A stretch of 64,000 nucleotides of DNA from Cokeromyces recurvatus (GCF_025118155.1 NW_026251418.1:186001-250000); one strand, 5' to 3'. Positions 11,132 to 23,464 are shown, counted from the stretch's first letter. Notes: a model not told the origin generated them from the sequence alone. Made by a program: numbers and translations.

Positions 11132-12397
11132 TTAAGCAGTAGCACCAAGAGTAGGGAAAGCGGAAGCATCTTGGAGGTTGATAACAGGAGCGGCAGCATT
11201 CTTCTTACCATTACCACCACGACGGTTACCACCGTTACGACGACCACCACCATTACGTCTGTTGTTACGGAAATCAGAACGAGGCTTCTCTTGGAAGCGT
11301 TGTTCAATTTCAACAAAGACCTTACGAGGAGCCTTTTCAGTGGTTTGAGACTTGGACTTCTTGGGTTGAGCAACTTGACCAACATAGTATTCTTCAACTT
11401 CTTGCTTGCTGACAACAACAGCACCTTCAAAGGCAGAAGCATCATCATCGTTAGCCTTACGAGCTTCAGGAAGAGAGACCTTCAAGGACTTGTTGGCCTT
11501 TTCAGCCAAGTATTCATCGAGGGTCTTGACCTTTTCTTGTTCCTCGACGGGAGCAGCAGCAGCCTCAGCTTCAGGAGCTTCGGGGGCATCCTTAGCGGCT
11601 TCAGCTTCAGATTGACCTGGCTTACCCCAACCCTTATTGATCTTCTTTTGAGTATCACTAATATAATAAAAGTAAAAAAAAAAAAAAAAGTTAGTAAATC
11701 AGAAATGAAAAGTGGATGATACGCATCTATATATATACTTACACAATACCAGTACCGGAATGACGGTCGAATTGACGACCACGTTGACGACCATTTTGAC
11801 GACCCTTGTTAACTCTATTAGCACGAGAAGCTAATTAAAGAAGAAAAATGAGTATACAAATTCAACATGTCAAATACATTATCTCCAAACTGTAAATGAT
11901 GAGTTAAAATTGTTTGACTCTCTTTTTCCTGCATTTTCAGTCCTTTCCTTTCTTTCTTTCTTCCTTTATCTCTCTCTTTTGTTTGTTTGCTTGTTTTTAT
12001 TGAAGCTGTAATAGTGTCATCTTAATAGATATTTAACGAAATAAAATACATTGAGGGTTGAAATCCATAATGAACTGTTCTTTCTTTTCAGTAAAAAAAA
12101 AAAAAACTCAATATGTATATATACTTGATCTTTATACTATCAAACACGTGTAGAAATGATTGAACTGTCTTTTGAAAAGTAGGTAACTCGTCAGCAGACA
12201 AAAAGAGAGTCAAACAAGAAATAAATTCCAATCATCATTTACAATTGACATTTGTGATCTAAAAATTTACCATCCTTGCTAATCTTGGAAACATTCTTCT
12301 TGTCAACTACAACTTCTTGAGGCTTTTCTTCCTTTTCAGGACGAGGGATTTCACCATCGCCAAGGACGTCAAAAAGGTTCTTTGAGAAAGTGGACAT
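11132..12397 (-). CDS. Stm1/SERBP1-like ribosome-associated RNA-binding protein (HABP4/PAI-RBP1 domain)
   Basis: Three exons: 12397-12271, 11830-11743, 11657-11132; 741 nt, 246 aa. The N-terminus MSTFSKNLFDVLGDG is the Stm1-type start. The middle has RG-rich RVNKGRQNGRQRGRQ followed by FDRHSGTG and KKINKGWG, the core signature of the HABP4/PAI-RBP1 family. The second half carries TLDEYLAEKANKSLK and an Arg/Gly/Asn-rich C-terminus ending DASAFPTLGATA. Relatives (Stm1, S. pombe Oga1, animal SERBP1) clamp inactive 80S ribosomes and affect translation and TOR-linked survival. The coding sequence uses C/G-ending codons far more than its neighbours, as expected for a highly expressed translation gene. 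The first intron is long (440 bp), unlike the second. Confidence 0.92.
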
Positions 12398-12784
12398 AAT
12401 ACGACGGATGGATGGATGTATATAAAGGAAGGATTCAACAAGATTTGTATTGATTCTCAAAGTTTATTACTATTTTTTTTTTTTTTTTTTGAGCAACAAA
12501 AAAATTTCATTTTGATATTCCGCCCTCCTTTTATATACAAATTTATACAAATTATGTGTTGTATGGTATACCTTAAAAAAAAGTAATTTTATGTAAAATA
12601 TGTACAGTGCGTGTGGTAAATTTTGTCACCCTATGAAAAATAAATGTCCTTGAGCCAAAAACAAATGGCAATTATTAAAATGTAGTTGTCAGTTTGAGCA
12701 AAAATAATTGTCGCTTTTGAAAAATTATATCGTCCATTACCAAAAAACCATAATGTCCACTTCGGCAAATATGGTTATCAATTT

Positions 12785-12820
<36 letters not shown>

Positions 12821-14480
12821 TCCGTTTTGGTTTAAGCATACTCCCGTTTTAAAGATTTAACCCCGTTTTGGATTAACATTTATAGCTCTCATTAAAAGTG
12901 AATAGCGGTATGTCAGTTGTAATATGGAACTTTACTATTTGAGTAAATATACAAAGATGTGGGTTTTATGATGTTTATTATTTACCGCTTGGGGTGATTA
13001 CAAAAGCCATACAGATCACTAACTATTGACATAGATTAACGATATACATACTTCTTTCTTTCACGCTAGCCCTTTGCAATGACTTGGCCCACTCTAGAAA
13101 AAAGAAACATCATTTTTTAAACAAAGTATTTTGTTATCTGCAAATTTGATGTGCAAGACATACTAGCTTCAAACAATTTGTACAAACCTAATGGTGATGA
13201 AGTTGTGTCTACATTAAATATCCTTCTTCAGGGTAGACAGAAATTAGTTTATCTCCATGAAGTCACTCGTCCAGTCTAGGCTGATTTCGTTGAGGTTCAT
13301 AGGGCAATACCTCACAGACCAATGTATTACTATCAAAAGCTGTTATTTCATACCCAGCATTTATTGTGCTAGTTCCCTTTCCTTTTTTGAAGTCTATATT
13401 GTTACATTATGGTCTTTATTTGATTTCATACTTTATGATGATGTTTTATGCAATTTCCTGCATACTAATTTTGGATCTGTTTCCTCATTATTCTATTTTA
13501 TGTAGTATGTTTTTAGCATGATACTAACATAGCGAAACCATTTTGCCAATTCAAACAGATTTTAAAACAGTGATTTACTTTATTAAAAATAAAATGAGGC
13601 TGCTCACCTCCCCTCTCGTTCCGGTAAAAACTTACCAGAACGCAGTGTAGGTGCAAAAAACTTGACCTGCACTACGGGGGTGGCTTCCTCGCCCTGCGGG
13701 TTTGGGAAGAACACAACATTCAATTATTAAAAAAAAAAAAAAAATGCCTAAATAGTACATTTATATTGTGTGGTTACATAAAAATATTGTTGATGTTTAT
13801 TGTTTGGGATATGTAATATGTGTGATGGGATGTAAATAAAAGATAAAAGACAAAAATAGAAAGAGAGAAAGGGAACAAAAGGAAGTATAGTTTGAGACTG
13901 TTTTTATTCAATAAAAAATAAAGAAGGTTAAAAGAAAGTTAAAAGAAAGAAGTTCAAGATTATTTTGTGTCTAAACAACTGCTTGTATTTATATTAATGA
14001 ATCCTGAATCACAGAAATAAAAATAACCGTCAAAGAACATGAGTCATGAAACAGTGTTAGTATTCGGATATACGTCTTGTTGATTCAAGAGACTGATCTA
14101 TGGATTATCTATTGGGTGTTATAATGATCTGATCAAGTTTTAAATAAAAAATATATTGTTTAATCTGAGTATATGTTCCTGATATCTTTTATGTTTTATT
14201 TTATTGAATCAGGGACGACCTGAATCCTTTAACAAGGTTATAAAAATAAATATTTAGAAATGATACGATGTCTTATAATTGATACATCTAGACAATTGGA
14301 TGTCAATAAGTTTTATATTATTTACAAGATATTATATACAGAGTTTTATTTTATATTCAGGCTTATATTTTATCCTGTATTATGTAATTCATCTATTATA
14401 ATATTACTTATGATTATATCCAGAGCTTGTTCTATAACAATATGAATGTTATGTTTATAGTTAATGATTTTAAAGAAATT
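12398..14480. other. Repeat-rich intergenic region with transposon debris
   Basis: No intact gene. T-run at 12471-12490 just upstream of the Stm1-like start, and a 32-nt A-run near 12787-12818. The segment 12600-12780 (agtgcgtgtggtaaa onward) resembles a worn transposon end, but I found no partner. At 13595-13745 there is a GC-richer patch with two short stem-loops (ttccggtaa/ttaccagaa and gtgtaggt/acctgcac) ending in a 17-nt A-run, which could be a small retroposed element. 13745-14300 is featureless AT-rich DNA. Confidence 0.4.
14305..14450 (+). repeat. Direct repeat, copy A (partner at 22757-22890)
   Basis: The segment beginning aagttttatattatttaca and ending agcttgttctataacaata recurs in the same orientation at 22757-22890 with scattered substitutions. 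One copy lies next to the 3' end of the Helitron helicase remnant, the other inside the right arm of the LINE-containing inverted repeat. This suggests a shared short mobile or end sequence. Function unknown. Confidence 0.7.
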
Positions 14481-17435
14481 TTAGCTATCGTTGGATAAAA
14501 CTTCATTGTACACTACATTTCTAGTATAAGATTTTTCATTATTATTTCCACTATTAGAATCAGCATCAATCATAATCTTAACAGCAAAAGGCGATTTTAC
14601 CCTTGACAAAGCAACATAGAGCTGTCCATGACTGAATACATGGTTTGGAAGATGTAAATCCAGCACGATCCATAGTCTGGCCTTGAGCTTTGTTAATTGT
14701 CATTGCAAATGCAAGTCTAACAGGAAATTGAGTCCTTGAAAATGAGAATGGTAGGGTAGTCGGCTCATTGCTGCTAAATAATTTAATTTTTGGAATGTAC
14801 ACAACATTACCAATATGAGAGCTTGTTGCAACTAATGCCTCTATTACGTGAGGTAGAATTGTTCTGACGATCAGGCGAGTACCGTTACAAAGACCTTGCT
14901 TTGGGCTGATGTTCCGCAACAGCATAATGGAGGCACCAATCTTTAACTTCAAAGCATGTGAAGGTAGTCCACCTGCTTCTAACGAATTCAAAAACTCAGT
15001 TAGAACTGAGAGATCTTCATTTTCAATTATAGGTGCATCATCACTGAAAGAGATTGTAGCTTCACCAGGAAAAACGTCGAATACCAAATCATTAATAACA
15101 GCTACATCTTTGTTTGTGGTGGATAATACCGCAGAATTGATAAGAGATGCTGTAGAAAATTGTTGGGGAACTTGATACAGTCCAGGGTACATTGCTTGCA
15201 AAAGATGGATCAAGTTGTTACCTCTGATAATCATACTGTTTGGGACCTCAATGAGACCCGTATTAAAAATCTCATGAGGTTCGCCACCCAAATTAATCTT
15301 GTGAGTGTCTACTTTACCATCTCCTATAGCCATAAGTTTCGTAGCAAATGCGTTTAATTCAGAAGACAAAGCTGTATTATTTGAAAATAATGTTTGCTGA
15401 ACACGCATGTTGGTATAAAGTCGTAAAACTTGAACATCCCATAAAATTAATTTTGTTTGCATCAAAAGATCAGTAGTTGGTGAGTTTGGATTGATATTAC
15501 ACATACTGTCAGGATCAACATTAAGGGGAATTTTAAACACGGAATGTGATGTCCTACCACCCTCAAGTAACAGAGATGCAGTGCCACTTGAGGCTACTGC
15601 TACAGCAATTTTACCTTCTCGTCTTACCCTATTCAATAAAGCATTAAACAGAAAAGTTTTTCCAGTTCCACCGGGACCATCAACAAAAAATACTCTCTCA
15701 CTTGACGAAGGCAGCGAATCATCTGAATCAACCGTAGCAGCAATAGTATCATAAACCAGCTGTTGATTAGGGCTAAAATTTAACTGGGCATTTACTGGCC
15801 TTGATTGTGCTTCTATAATTAGTCGCTGATGCTCCCTTAAAATCCTTGGGATGTTAGGATCAACAGCATTAGCTCTTGTATCAACTGGAGCTATGACAAA
15901 CCCAACGTAATCAGAGAGATCCAGATTGTAATGCTCAAGTAGCTGATCATAGATCTCCAGCAAGCAATGGTCAAACGCAAGCGTCTGAATGTCTGTTGCC
16001 GGACTCTGAAGCTCAGGATTACTATGGAGACTATGTAACAGATCCTCTGAAAATTGTTGCTTAAATTACTCAAACAGTTGAAAAGGATTGTCTGGGAAGC
16101 AAAAAGCAATTATTACGTAAAAGAGATCACGCAATGAAGATACACTTTGGAAAGTTTCAGCTTCTTCTAAACAAAGTATCCATTGATTATCATGTTCTAA
16201 GAAACCCAAAGCCATTGCAGCCTCTTGATAGTTAGCAAACTCAACGTCATTTACTGTTCGTAAATCAGTAAAACTGGTAGCACCTTTCACATGGTGTAAA
16301 GAAGCATACTCAGATGGTACTTTTCTGTTTCTCTGGGCGACACGGTAAACACACGGCCTATAGTATCCGAGAATCCTCTTTGTCTAGGTACCCATCTTTT
16401 TGGTTTATCTGACGATTTCCATCTGAAATGCTCAGGAAAATTGGGATATAAAATAGTGCGAGCAAATTCATTAACACGATTAATTTTGAACCAAGCTGTC
16501 AAAGTAGTCTCCTGCATCGTAGCATTCTCAAGAACCGCATTAAAATCATCAGTTTCATCAAAATAAACTTGCTGCTCATTTTCAAGATGCACTTGCAACC
16601 TTTGACTGGCAGGGTACTCCTTGTAAGGGCTACCTTGAATTCTAAATGTATAACTACCAGATGTTTGGTTGACTAATTCCTTGTCAAGCTTTACACCCAT
16701 AGAACTAAAGCTTAAGGAACTGTTGTAAGCTCTAATATTAGTTCTAAATTCCTTAGAAGTATTGCTATTGCTGGTCAAAAGTTCTGTCAAAAGAGGAGGG
16801 GTAGGTTTCAAATTTTCAAGAACTAAAGATCCTTTGCAGCAACAAAGTTGAAATAGTGGGTTTGTGATGGACGATTTAATTATTCTCTCACCAATCCACA
16901 TTCTGGCACTACAATAAGGACAGATGACATCCATTCTGCCTCTATCATCCCTTATAATAGGCACCCGTGTTGGGTCTCGTGCAATACACTCAACAGATAC
17001 TGGTTCTGCTCTTGTATAGAATAGGCACAACTTGTTTGTTCTACGTCGATGTGTAGGGCTATTGCAAGCAGTGCATCGACTAATATTGGGCAGCTGCTGA
17101 TTGTTGTGCTCAGGTTGCATTATTGTCTCTTCTACTTCTACATTGTCTTCAATAATATCTGCGCCGCTCATACTAATATCATTCATGTCAACATCAATCA
17201 TATCAACATTAATCATATCAACATCGTCCATATCAACATCACCAATAACGTTAGTTTGCTGAGTAGGGTTCATGGGACAGGAGTGATGATTTGATCGTCT
17301 ATGATCTGACTGTCCACAACTACTGCATGTAGGCTGATTAATAACAGCCGAACGCTCAATATAAGCAGTACAATCTTTATGAGATCGGCGAATATGACCT
17401 GATTTTCCACAATGGGGACAAATTCTTTCTATCAT
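14481..17435 (-). pseudogene. Helitron RepHel-type transposase/PIF1-like helicase, broken and internally deleted
   Basis: Read on the minus strand from 17435. Two CCHH-type zinc knuckles (CPHCGKSGHIRRSHKDC and CSSCGQSDHRRSNHHSC) come first. Then comes the usual Helitron N-terminal region (CPYCSARMWIGERI, SYTFRIQGSPYKEYP, LTAWFKINRVNEFAR), then helicase sequence: Walker A GPGGTGKT, TSHSVFKIPL, LTTNMRV-like LYTNMRV, and the C-terminal FAMTINKAQGQTMD and SHGQLYVALSRV motifs. Damage seen: a frameshift near 16290, an in-frame TAA near 16065, and a frameshift near 14665. The helicase text jumps from LILWD directly to VQVLRLYTNMRV, so motifs II-III are deleted. The HUH replication-initiator domain expected between the N-terminal region and the helicase is absent. 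Clearly inactive, but could mark a family with active copies elsewhere. Confidence 0.88.
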
Positions 17436-17730
17436 TTTAATTATTCAATAGATATAAAATTCTAAATGATGTAAATAATGATTTTATTAACATCTATCTA
17501 TAAAAGTAATTCTTTGATTCTTTACAATATATATAATTTGGTGATCCTTTAGTAATTCTTGTTATATTTGTTTTATACAATATGGTTTACAAATATTTAT
17601 GATTGATTTTATAGAATACAATATACCGTAGATTCTATACACATTTAAAGACTTCTTTTGTGACCGTAAAATAAATAACTTTTAGCAAATTTTAGAAAAC
17701 GAAAGTATTTTAATTAATAGATATAGTGTA
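17436..17730. other. Short AT-rich spacer between Helitron remnant and satellite
   Basis: Nothing recognised. No clear Helitron 5'-TC end could be assigned. It leads directly into the 31-bp tandem array. Confidence 0.35.
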
Positions 17731-18341
17731 CCTCGTCTTTTTTAAGTGTACATTTAGTGAACCTCGTCTTTTTTAAGTGTACATTTAGTGTACCTCGTCT
17801 TTTTTAAGCGCACATTTAATGTACCTCGTCTTTTTTAAGCGCACATTTAGTGAACCTCGTCTTTTTTAAGCGCACATTTAATGTACCTCGTCTTTTTTAA
17901 GTGTACATTTAGTGAACCTCGTCTTTTTTATGCGCACATTTAATGTACCTCGTCTTTTTTATGCGCACATTTAATGTACCTCGTCTTTTTTAAGTGTACA
18001 TTTAGTGAACCTCGTCTTTTTTATGCGCACATTTAATGTACCTCGTCTTTTTTAAGCGCACATTTAGTGAACCTCGTCTTTTTTAAGCGCACATTTAATG
18101 TACCTCGTCTTTTTTAAGTGTACATTTAGTGAACCTCGTCTTTTTTATGCGCACATTTAATGTACCTCGTCTTTTTTATGCGCACATTTAATGTACCTCG
18201 TCTTTTTTAAGTGTACATTTAGTGAACCTCGTCTTTTTTATGCGCACATTTAATGTACCTCGTCTTTTTTAAGCGCACATTTAGTGAACCTCGTCTTTTT
18301 TATGCGCACATTTAGTGAACCTCGTCTTTTTTAAGCGCACC
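17731..18341 (+). repeat. 31-bp minisatellite, about 20 copies, with 7-unit higher-order repeat
   Basis: Unit starts recur exactly every 31 bp from 17731 to 18320 (start motif cctcgtcttttttaa). The last copy is cut short at 18341. Units differ at two places: aagtgtac, aagcgcac or atgcgcac, then agtgaa, agtgta or aatgta. The order of variants in copies 6-11 is repeated exactly in copies 13-18, giving a 217-bp higher-order period. There are no unique spacers, so this is not a CRISPR-like array. It abuts the left inverted arm at 18342 with no gap. Confidence 0.95.
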
Positions 18342-18845
18342 GTGATATTTCTTTTTAAAATATCAAATAAAAAATAATATCAAGACAAAAAGAGTCAACG
18401 AGACCGAACAATAATTCTAAAGTCAATTATTTTTTTTATGAATTTAAATTGATGAGGTATTTATAAGAATTGTTATAGAGGTCTGAGGATAAGATGTGAA
18501 TCAGAAAAGTGTTAGTTACGACCGAATTAGGTATATTGTTGACAACGAAGTGTTAGTGATTTTAATATTATTAGATGGAGCGGATCAAGAGAGAGTTAGG
18601 ATAGAATTTCTTAAATGAATTTATGATTCGCATGTTTGATCATAAAACATTGTTATGATTGCAGTCGTCTTTATAACTAAGTTAATAGAAATGAACCATT
18701 ATTTATTACATAATAAAGAGGTTATTCATATAAAACTAGTATATTGAACTTCACAGCATAATATTCATTCTACACTCAGTTTTAATAATAGACATTGTTA
18801 GAATGTTCGAGCAATTATAATAATAATATACATAATTCAAACAGG
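18342..18845 (+). repeat. Left inverted arm around the LINE region
   Basis: This arm begins gtgatatttctt and matches, as reverse complement, two pieces of the right side. 18342-18650 pairs with about 23160-23464, and 18651-18845 pairs with about 22575-22757. Shared blocks include gaggtctgaggata, atgtgaatcagaaaag and gtagaatttcttaaat-type stretches. The second piece is also the 5' end of the LINE-associated leader. Match is obvious but imperfect, so it is an old structure. Confidence 0.8.
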
Positions 18846-21800
18846 ATTATGACTGGTGTATTCAATTACATAATTGTTCTTGAGTGATACATATCAGATA
18901 TACATTGATAATATCGAATATTGTTAAATAATGAAATCTCATACAATGATAATGATAGTAACTCATAAATAATTGGTATTGTTGCAGCTAGACATATTCA
19001 CTGAGAATTAATATTGATGTGTCGCAGTCCAATAATAATGATTCGTTATGTTTTTAGGAACAGCGACAACTCAGGGAGAAAAAAGGAATAAAGATATATC
19101 TTATTGATCGCAGAATTATTCGGAGACAATGTTTTATGTAAAACACTTTATTATAGTAAAACTTGCTTATCTGAATCATATTTCCATTGATAACACTTAC
19201 CTTGTAAAAACATATAAATAACCCTCAATCTTTCCATGTAATTTTCGTTGTACAATTTTTGTATTATCTTTAATAAACTATACGAAGTTTTCACAGACTT
19301 GTCTTCTGTCTATTCTTCTTCCATTATCTTTACTAATCAAAACACCTACTTCATAAAAAACGTTCTGGTTTATCCAAAAAATTACACGCTGATCCTTCTT
19401 TGTTGCCTGTTGTATCTCCTCAATTACAAATTGTGGAACAACAATTGGCATCTATTCAAAAGTATCATGTGGAAACTCTTGCCTTACGTTCAGGTATTCG
19501 TTGGCGTGAGTTGGGAGAACTCTCTCCGGGTTATCTGAAACGAACTGTTGCATCCCGCACTGCTCGTCAATTGATTCCTCCATTAATTCATCCAACCACT
19601 CAATCAACCTGTACTACTAAAGAAGAAATGCTAGAAACTGCTTCATCATTTTATCATGATTTGTACTCACCAGATAATGTTAGTCACGATGCGATTGACG
19701 AATTATTATCATCAATTCCTGAATCGCTTCGATTGTCTCGTGCTGATGCCAACTCTCTTGTTGACCCCATCACCTTTGATGATTTATTGTTGGCGTTCTC
19801 TCGCACTCCCAAAAAGTCTTCTCCGGGTATGGATGGGTTACCATATGCTATTGTCCGTTTAATCGTCATTCATCCCGATTGTCGTGAAATCGCTCTAGCT
19901 ACTTTTAACAATGCCCTCTCGTTTGCAGATATCCCTGACTCTTGGTTAAATTCAAGCGTGACTCTATTAGCAAAACAAGGTCTTCTTGATCTACTTCAAA
20001 ACTGGCGTCCGATTTCTCTAATCAACACAGATGCTAAAGTTTTTACTCGTATCCTCAGCTCACGTATCATTGGTTCTGCTAATGATCTCATTAATCCCTT
20101 TCAGACTGGTTTTGTTCGTGGGCGGTTTATCGCTGATAATGGTCTTTTGATGAAACTTATCATGGATCATTCACGTTTTTCAAACTCTTCAAGTATTGGA
20201 TTACTACTAGATCAAGAAAAGGCTTATGATAGGATCCATCCTGTGTATCTTCGTACTGTTCTTGTTCGTTTTGGATATCCTCTTCAACTTGTCGATTGTA
20301 TTGATAAACTTTTTTTTGGTACTCGTCTTCATATCAACATCAACGGTTTTCTCACTGATAGTATTTGTCAACGCCGTGGTCTCAAACAAGGCGACCCACT
20401 TAGCCCTATTCTATTTAATTTAGCTTTTGAACCACTTCTTCGTAGTATTCAAAATGATATTCTGCTGAAAGGTTATGCATTGCCTAAATCAATTTCTGGT
20501 CCTCACTTGTCTGATTCTCTGACTGCTCCTGTTAAGCTAATGGCATACGCTGATGATGTTATTTGTCTTTTAAATTCCCCTGCTGAATTAAATCGACTTC
20601 AATTTCATTTATCGCTATATTCCCTGGCTTCTAATGCTCGTATCAATTATAATAAGACCGAAGTTATTTCTTTATCTGGTTCCTCTTCCATTTATGACAC
20701 CTGCTGGCGGACAGCTTTGCACTCTCATGGTATTTCGGCATGGCATGATTGTCGTTCTTCTCTACCAGTTGTATATCTTGGTTTCCCTCTTTGCTCCTCA
20801 ACCAAACAACGTGATTCTTTTCTTGATAAGATTTTATCGAACATCAAAATTGCTTGTGACATTCATCGTCTACGTCTTTTATCTGTTCGAGGTAGATCTA
20901 CTGTTCTGAACTCTTTGATTCTCAGCAAACTTTGGCATGTTCTTCGTGTGTTGTCCGTACCAGCTTCCTTTTTTAAATCCGTTCAGTCTATCATTTCAAA
21001 TTTTATTAACTTTCGTATCTTTCCCAAAGTTAGTTTCAATACTGCTTGCTTACCGCGATCTTTGGGAGGTTTAGGTCTACTTAATCCGTCTCTTCAACAA
21101 TCTGCTCTTCAACTACGTTGGTTATACCCTATTCTTTCTACTTCAACTGATGACCTTGATTCTAATGACTCGGCTATCAGTGGTTCTATCGTTCTCTCAC
21201 GAATTATTTCTTTCTTGTATTCGCAAGTTGAATTGTATTCCGACGGTCGAATTTTCCATACTCCTCCTGCCAAATTAGATCATCGTTTCTTCTTTTTGTT
21301 CCCTCACCGTAGGCCTCCTTTCCTCCGTCAACTGACTAGTTCTCTATCACTTTTATTCAACGCCATCGACATGATTCCAAAACCATTCTCAGATGTTGTT
21401 GTCAGTGCTGCTACTTGTCTAGAGATCCCATTTTCGTCACTGGTTATTTCCTCATCAGAGCCCCTACGCCGATCTATGGCTTCCTTAACTAGTAATTATG
21501 GATACATTTTCAATAGTGATGATGAAAATTGTCTCCGTCCTCTTCAAATTACGGAAATTCTTCACCATCCACGACTTACCAAACAAGTTTTAAAGCGGGT
21601 TAAAAAAAACGAAATTATTTTAGCTCCCTTTTTTATTCGTTGCTTTATTCCAACTAGATTCGCAGGTTCTGGTCAATTCCCTTTCACTCAAGTTTCTGAC
21701 CATCAAGTTGTTGACATTTCTCCTTTTCTGAAAGATCTTGGCTTTTTTCGTTCCCCTGGTACACCTACAACCCCTTTTACCACAAAGAAATTTCGTCGCA

Positions 21801-22473
21801 TGTGCTCACAATCACATTTATCCTCTCCTCTACTCCCACCACCTTTTTCCCCAAAAATTTCTTTCCCTTGGTCTCAGTTTTGGCAACTGCCCCTTTCTCA
21901 TTCTGGTAGAAACATCTGGTATCGTCTGATCCACAAAAAAATCCCACATAAATCATTCCTTCATCGAGTTATGCCGGCCTATTTTCCAACATCCACCTGT
22001 CCCATTTGTTCTGATCCAGTCGAATCATTTGTTCATTTTATATTTACATGCCCACCCAAATTAGCAATATGGCAACACATGTGGTATATGTACATTGATC
22101 CTTCTGATTCCTCCTTTTCGCTGGATACTCTATATTATGCTCTGCATACCCTTCACGTTCCTTCTTCCTCTCTCACTTTAGTTTTCTCTCCTCTCACTGC
22201 TATAGCTGCTACTCTCGAAGCGATCTGGTTGTCCCATTGGGCCTCTGTCTTCAATGACACGCCATTCACTTCCGCTACAACTATATCTCTCCTCACTACC
22301 AAAGCTCTTCGAATACGCCAAGAATCTCTTCTTTCAAATGGCATTCCTCATGCTCCTCTTCCTCATTTTATGACAGACTAGTGTTCCTTATTGTCACTAT
22401 ATGTGGTTCCCCTTAACATTTTAATAATTTAAAAACTAAAAACAAACAAAAAAAAAAAAAAAAAAAAAAAAAA
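18651..22473 (+). mobile_element. LINE-type retrotransposon, truncated, with leader and A-tail
   Basis: The 5' boundary at ttatgattg (18651) is shared with the copies at 63301 and (inverted) 22757, so it is a real element edge. A ~690-bp non-coding leader holds a TATA-like catataaataac at about 19210 and aataaactatac at about 19271. The reverse transcriptase frame follows, then a short 3' UTR and a 24-nt A-tail (about 22450-22473). The endonuclease and ORF1 parts of a complete LINE are missing; the leader joins the RT frame directly. Known Mucorales pericentromeric LINEs exist, but kinship to them cannot be judged here. Confidence 0.75.
19337..22381 (+). pseudogene. LINE reverse transcriptase frame, N-terminally incomplete
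   Basis: Open from 19337 to TAG at 22381 (just over 1000 codons) without internal stops. The first in-frame ATG is only at 19628, so the start is lost or lies in a deleted upstream part. Non-LTR RT motifs are in order: SPGMDGLPYAIV, NWRPISLINTDAKVF, LLLDQEKAYDRIHP, GLKQGDPLSPILFNLAFEP, LMAYADDVICLL (catalytic YADD) and YLGFPL. The C-terminus has a zf-RVT-like zinc pattern, CPICSDPVESFVHFIFTC. The region before the RT (IRWRELGELSPGYL) is the stretch that follows the endonuclease in complete LINEs. The long intact frame suggests recent loss of activity, or a need for an N-terminal exon not seen here. Confidence 0.87.
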
Positions 22474-22574
22474 GCAACCATACTTTAATAATCCTAAAAA
22501 CCCAAAAACACAGTTGTGACTATCCTTTAATTTTCACTAATAAATCAGAGACTCCGTCTCCATATAAACAAAAA

Positions 22575-23464
22575 ACAATGTACATAATTATTTGTAATGC
22601 TCGAATACTCTAACAATGACTATTATTAAACCGAGTGTAGAATAAATATTATGCTGTGAAGTACAATACACTAGTTTTATTTGAATAACCTCTTTATTAT
22701 TTAAATAAATGATGGTCTATTTCTATTAACTTAGTTGTAAATACGACTACAATCATAAGTTTTATATTATTTACAAGTGTTATATACAGAGTTTTATTTC
22801 ATATTCAGGCTTATAGTTCATCCTTTATTATGTAATTCATCTACTATAATATTACTTATGCTTATATCCAGAGCTTGTTCTATAACAATAACTCTTAGTA
22901 ATCATTCTATAATTATATTATCAAATACAATTTGTTATATTTTTATCTTCTTTTTACTCATCATCCTTATCCACAAAATATATAAATACTCTTACACTAT
23001 TAACTCTTATTTTATATAATATACTTGAATCGCAATTGAACTTAACTCTTAATAAAAACTTATTGACAAGTCTCAACGTACTTCTTCTGTTTGTCTTATT
23101 TTATTTCTCTTTTATTTCTTTTATTTCTATTTTAATTACTTAACTTACCTAAACCACAACATGATTGAAAATGCGGATCATAAATTTATTTAAGAAATTC
23201 TACCTAGATTCTCCTGAAACTCTCTTGATCCACTCCGTCAAACAATATTAAAATTTCTGACATTTCATTATCTTTAACATATCTTATTCAGTCGTAACTA
23301 GCACTTTTCTGATTCACATTTTATCCTCAGACCTCTTTAACAATTCTTATAAATACCCCATCAATTTAAATTCATAAATAAAACAATTGACTTTAGAGCC
23401 ATTGCTCGGTCTCGTTTACTTTTCTGTCTTTTTATTATAATATATTTTTATTAAGAAATATCAC
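22575..23464 (-). repeat. Right inverted arm around the LINE region, with 400-bp insertion
   Basis: The reverse complement of 22575-22757 matches the leader start (18651-18845). The reverse complement of about 23160-23464 matches 18342-18650 and ends exactly in aagaaatatcac, mirror of the left arm start. Between them sits a ~400-bp insertion (22758-23160) that begins with repeat copy B shared with 14305-14450. Confidence 0.78.
22757..22890 (+). repeat. Direct repeat, copy B (partner at 14305-14450)
   Basis: Same orientation as copy A and high similarity over about 130 bp. It starts exactly where the inverted leader fragment ends, as if inserted at or derived from that border. Confidence 0.7.

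Noticed and set aside
11171..11719. 182-codon open frame on the plus strand opposite the Stm1-like gene
   Set aside because: Antisense shadow of an RGG-rich, codon-biased gene.
17731..18341. Regular array that might be taken for a CRISPR array
   Set aside because: Units are contiguous 31-bp repeats with no unique spacers, and the genome is eukaryotic.
18651..19336. Leader taken as an LTR (TATA-like box then AATAAA)
   Set aside because: No second direct copy follows the reverse transcriptase, which is of the non-LTR type; the nearby partner is inverted and partial.
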